Shown here piece by piece: positions 5,722 to 6,456 of a stretch of DNA of 6,456 nt. Position 1 is the first letter of the stretch; each line of letters begins with the position of its first letter. Source of the DNA: Synechococcaceae bacterium WBB_10_009 (GTDB taxonomy: Bacteria > Cyanobacteriota > Cyanobacteriia > PCC-6307 > Cyanobiaceae); assembly GCA_010030955.1 (NCBI GenBank), contig RHBP01000098.1, forward strand, positions 1 to 6,456. The letters run 5' to 3'. A program made the position numbers and the translations under genes. Below the pieces are notes generated by a model. It was not told where the DNA came from. It made no database searches and saw only the letters and a list, made by a program, of their open reading frames with translations.

Positions 5722-6456
5722 TCAACCCAGCCGCAGCCGCAGCCGGTTGAGCGCCTCGCCGGCGCTGAGGGTCTGAATCCAGCCGCGACCGCGGCTGGCG
5801 CCGAAGCGCACCCCCTCGCTGCTGCAACCATCGGGCCCGGCCACGGCGATGTGCACCAGCCCCACGGGCTTGGCGTCGCTGCCGCCGCCGGGGCCGGCCA
5901 GCCGGTGATCGCCAGGGCCCAATCGGCGCCAGTGGCGCGGCGGGCACCCTCGGCCATGGCCTGGGCCACCGGATCGCTCACGGCACCGTGCTGCTCGAGC
6001 AGCGCCGCCGGCACCCCCAGCAGCCCCTGTTTCACGGCATTGGCGTAGGCGATCACCCCGCCCAACCACACCTCGGAGGCGCCGGGCACCGCCGCCAGGG
6101 CCGCCCCCAGGCCGCCGCCGGTGCAGCTCTCGGCCACGGCCAGGGTCTGCCCGCGGGCGCGCAACTGGCCCAGCACAACGGCGGCCAGGTCGTCGTCGTC
6201 GGCCCCGAAGCAGGCATCCCCGGTGCGGGCACGGATCTGCGCCTCCAGCGGGGCTAAAAGGGCTTCGGCGGCGGTGGTGGTCTCGGCGCAGGCGGTGAGC
6301 CGCAGCTTCACCTCACCGGCACCGGCATAGGGGGCCACGGTGGGGTTGCTCTGCTCCAGCAGATCCCCCAGCTGCTCGGCCAGGTTGGATTCACCCACCC
6401 CCCAGAAGCGCAGCAACCGGCTGGCAAAGACGCCCTGCGCCAGGCCCGCCTGGGCC
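5722..6456 (-). pseudogene. cinA: CinA / nicotinamide-nucleotide amidase, 5'-partial, with one apparent frameshift
   Basis: The 3' part of cinA; the N-terminal molybdopterin-binding-like domain lies outside the window. The visible frame starts at the window edge (AQGVFASRLLRFWGVGESNL), passes the middle domain (NPTVAPYAGAGEVKLRLTA), and enters the C-terminal PncC amidase domain, which hydrolyses nicotinamide mononucleotide to the acid in pyridine-nucleotide recycling. AESCTGGGLGAAL, with the expected catalytic Ser, lies at about 6096-6134, and GGVIAYANAVKQGLLGV follows. At about 5900 the frame breaks: ITG is followed out of frame by WPAPAAAA, while the next frame reads LAGPGGGSDAKPVGLVHIAV and continues to a proper C-terminus, stop TGA at 5722-5724. 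One missing base in the window explains this. It is either a true lesion or a sequence error; since both halves are well conserved, an error or a very recent mutation is favoured. The TTG at 6416 is not a real start. Confidence 0.88.
5899..5903 (-). other. cinA: Probable single-base deletion in cinA
   Basis: The coding strand reads atc acc ggc tgg ccg gcc. The family motif ITG-[VIL]-AGPGGG requires one extra base between ggc and tgg (for example ggc gtg gcc ggc). After this point, homology continues in the neighbouring frame. The original frame stays open for 77 codons without resemblance to CinA and then runs straight into leuC. No classic slippery heptamer is present, so programmed frameshifting is not supported. 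Confidence 0.8.

Noticed and set aside
3684..5750. 688-codon open frame on the plus strand, antisense to leuD and leuC
   Set aside because: It mirrors leuC and leuD codons, its composition is Gly/Ala/His-rich with no family resemblance, and long antisense frames are expected in GC-rich genes.
5890..5910. Programmed ribosomal frameshift in cinA
   Set aside because: A -1 shift would restore ITGLAGPGGGS, but there is no slippery heptamer, and programmed frameshifting is not known for this family; a missing base is simpler.
6414..6416. TTG as the start of cinA
   Set aside because: Conserved CinA sequence (QGVFASRLLRFWGVGES) runs through this codon and to the window edge.

Overview
The window is GC-rich and almost completely coding. 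It looks like a piece of a unicellular picocyanobacterial chromosome (Cyanobium / marine-type Synechococcus). The evidence is a cyanobacteria-type DUF3769 (LptD-like) outer-membrane protein, a LeuC with the start typical of that group (MSSGTLFDKVW), a CinA of cyanobacterial type, and a secreted pentapeptide-repeat protein with a C-x-x-C lead-in. I saw no RNA genes, mobile elements or CRISPR, and no stretch over 300 bases without a gene.

Layout. On the plus strand, positions 1-3036 hold the 3' part (at least 1011 codons) of a DUF3769 outer-membrane protein whose start lies outside the window. Everything else is on the minus strand, in transcription order: cinA (6456 down to 5722, start outside the window), leuC (5669-4260), leuD (4250-3621) and a small exported pentapeptide-repeat protein (3545-3033). 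The minus-strand genes lie 52, 9 and 75 bases apart, so they could be one transcription unit. It converges on the DUF3769 gene, and the two terminal stop codons overlap.

How the genes work together. LeuC and LeuD are the two subunits of isopropylmalate isomerase in leucine biosynthesis. CinA recycles deamidated pyridine nucleotides and has no direct link to leucine; its position is probably conserved gene order. The DUF3769 protein belongs to cell-envelope biogenesis (lipopolysaccharide delivery to the outer membrane). The pentapeptide protein has no known function.

The two points most worth attention are these. (1) cinA carries an apparent single-base frameshift near 5900, inside the conserved ITG-x-AGPGGGS motif. 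Read literally, it makes cinA and leuC one open reading frame, so a naive annotation would report a false CinA-LeuC fusion. (2) The LptD-like protein contains, upstream of its DUF3769 part, a segment resembling a PagL-type lipid A deacylase/acyloxyacyl-hydrolase beta-barrel, with a His-x-Ser motif and flanked by the only two cysteines visible in the protein.
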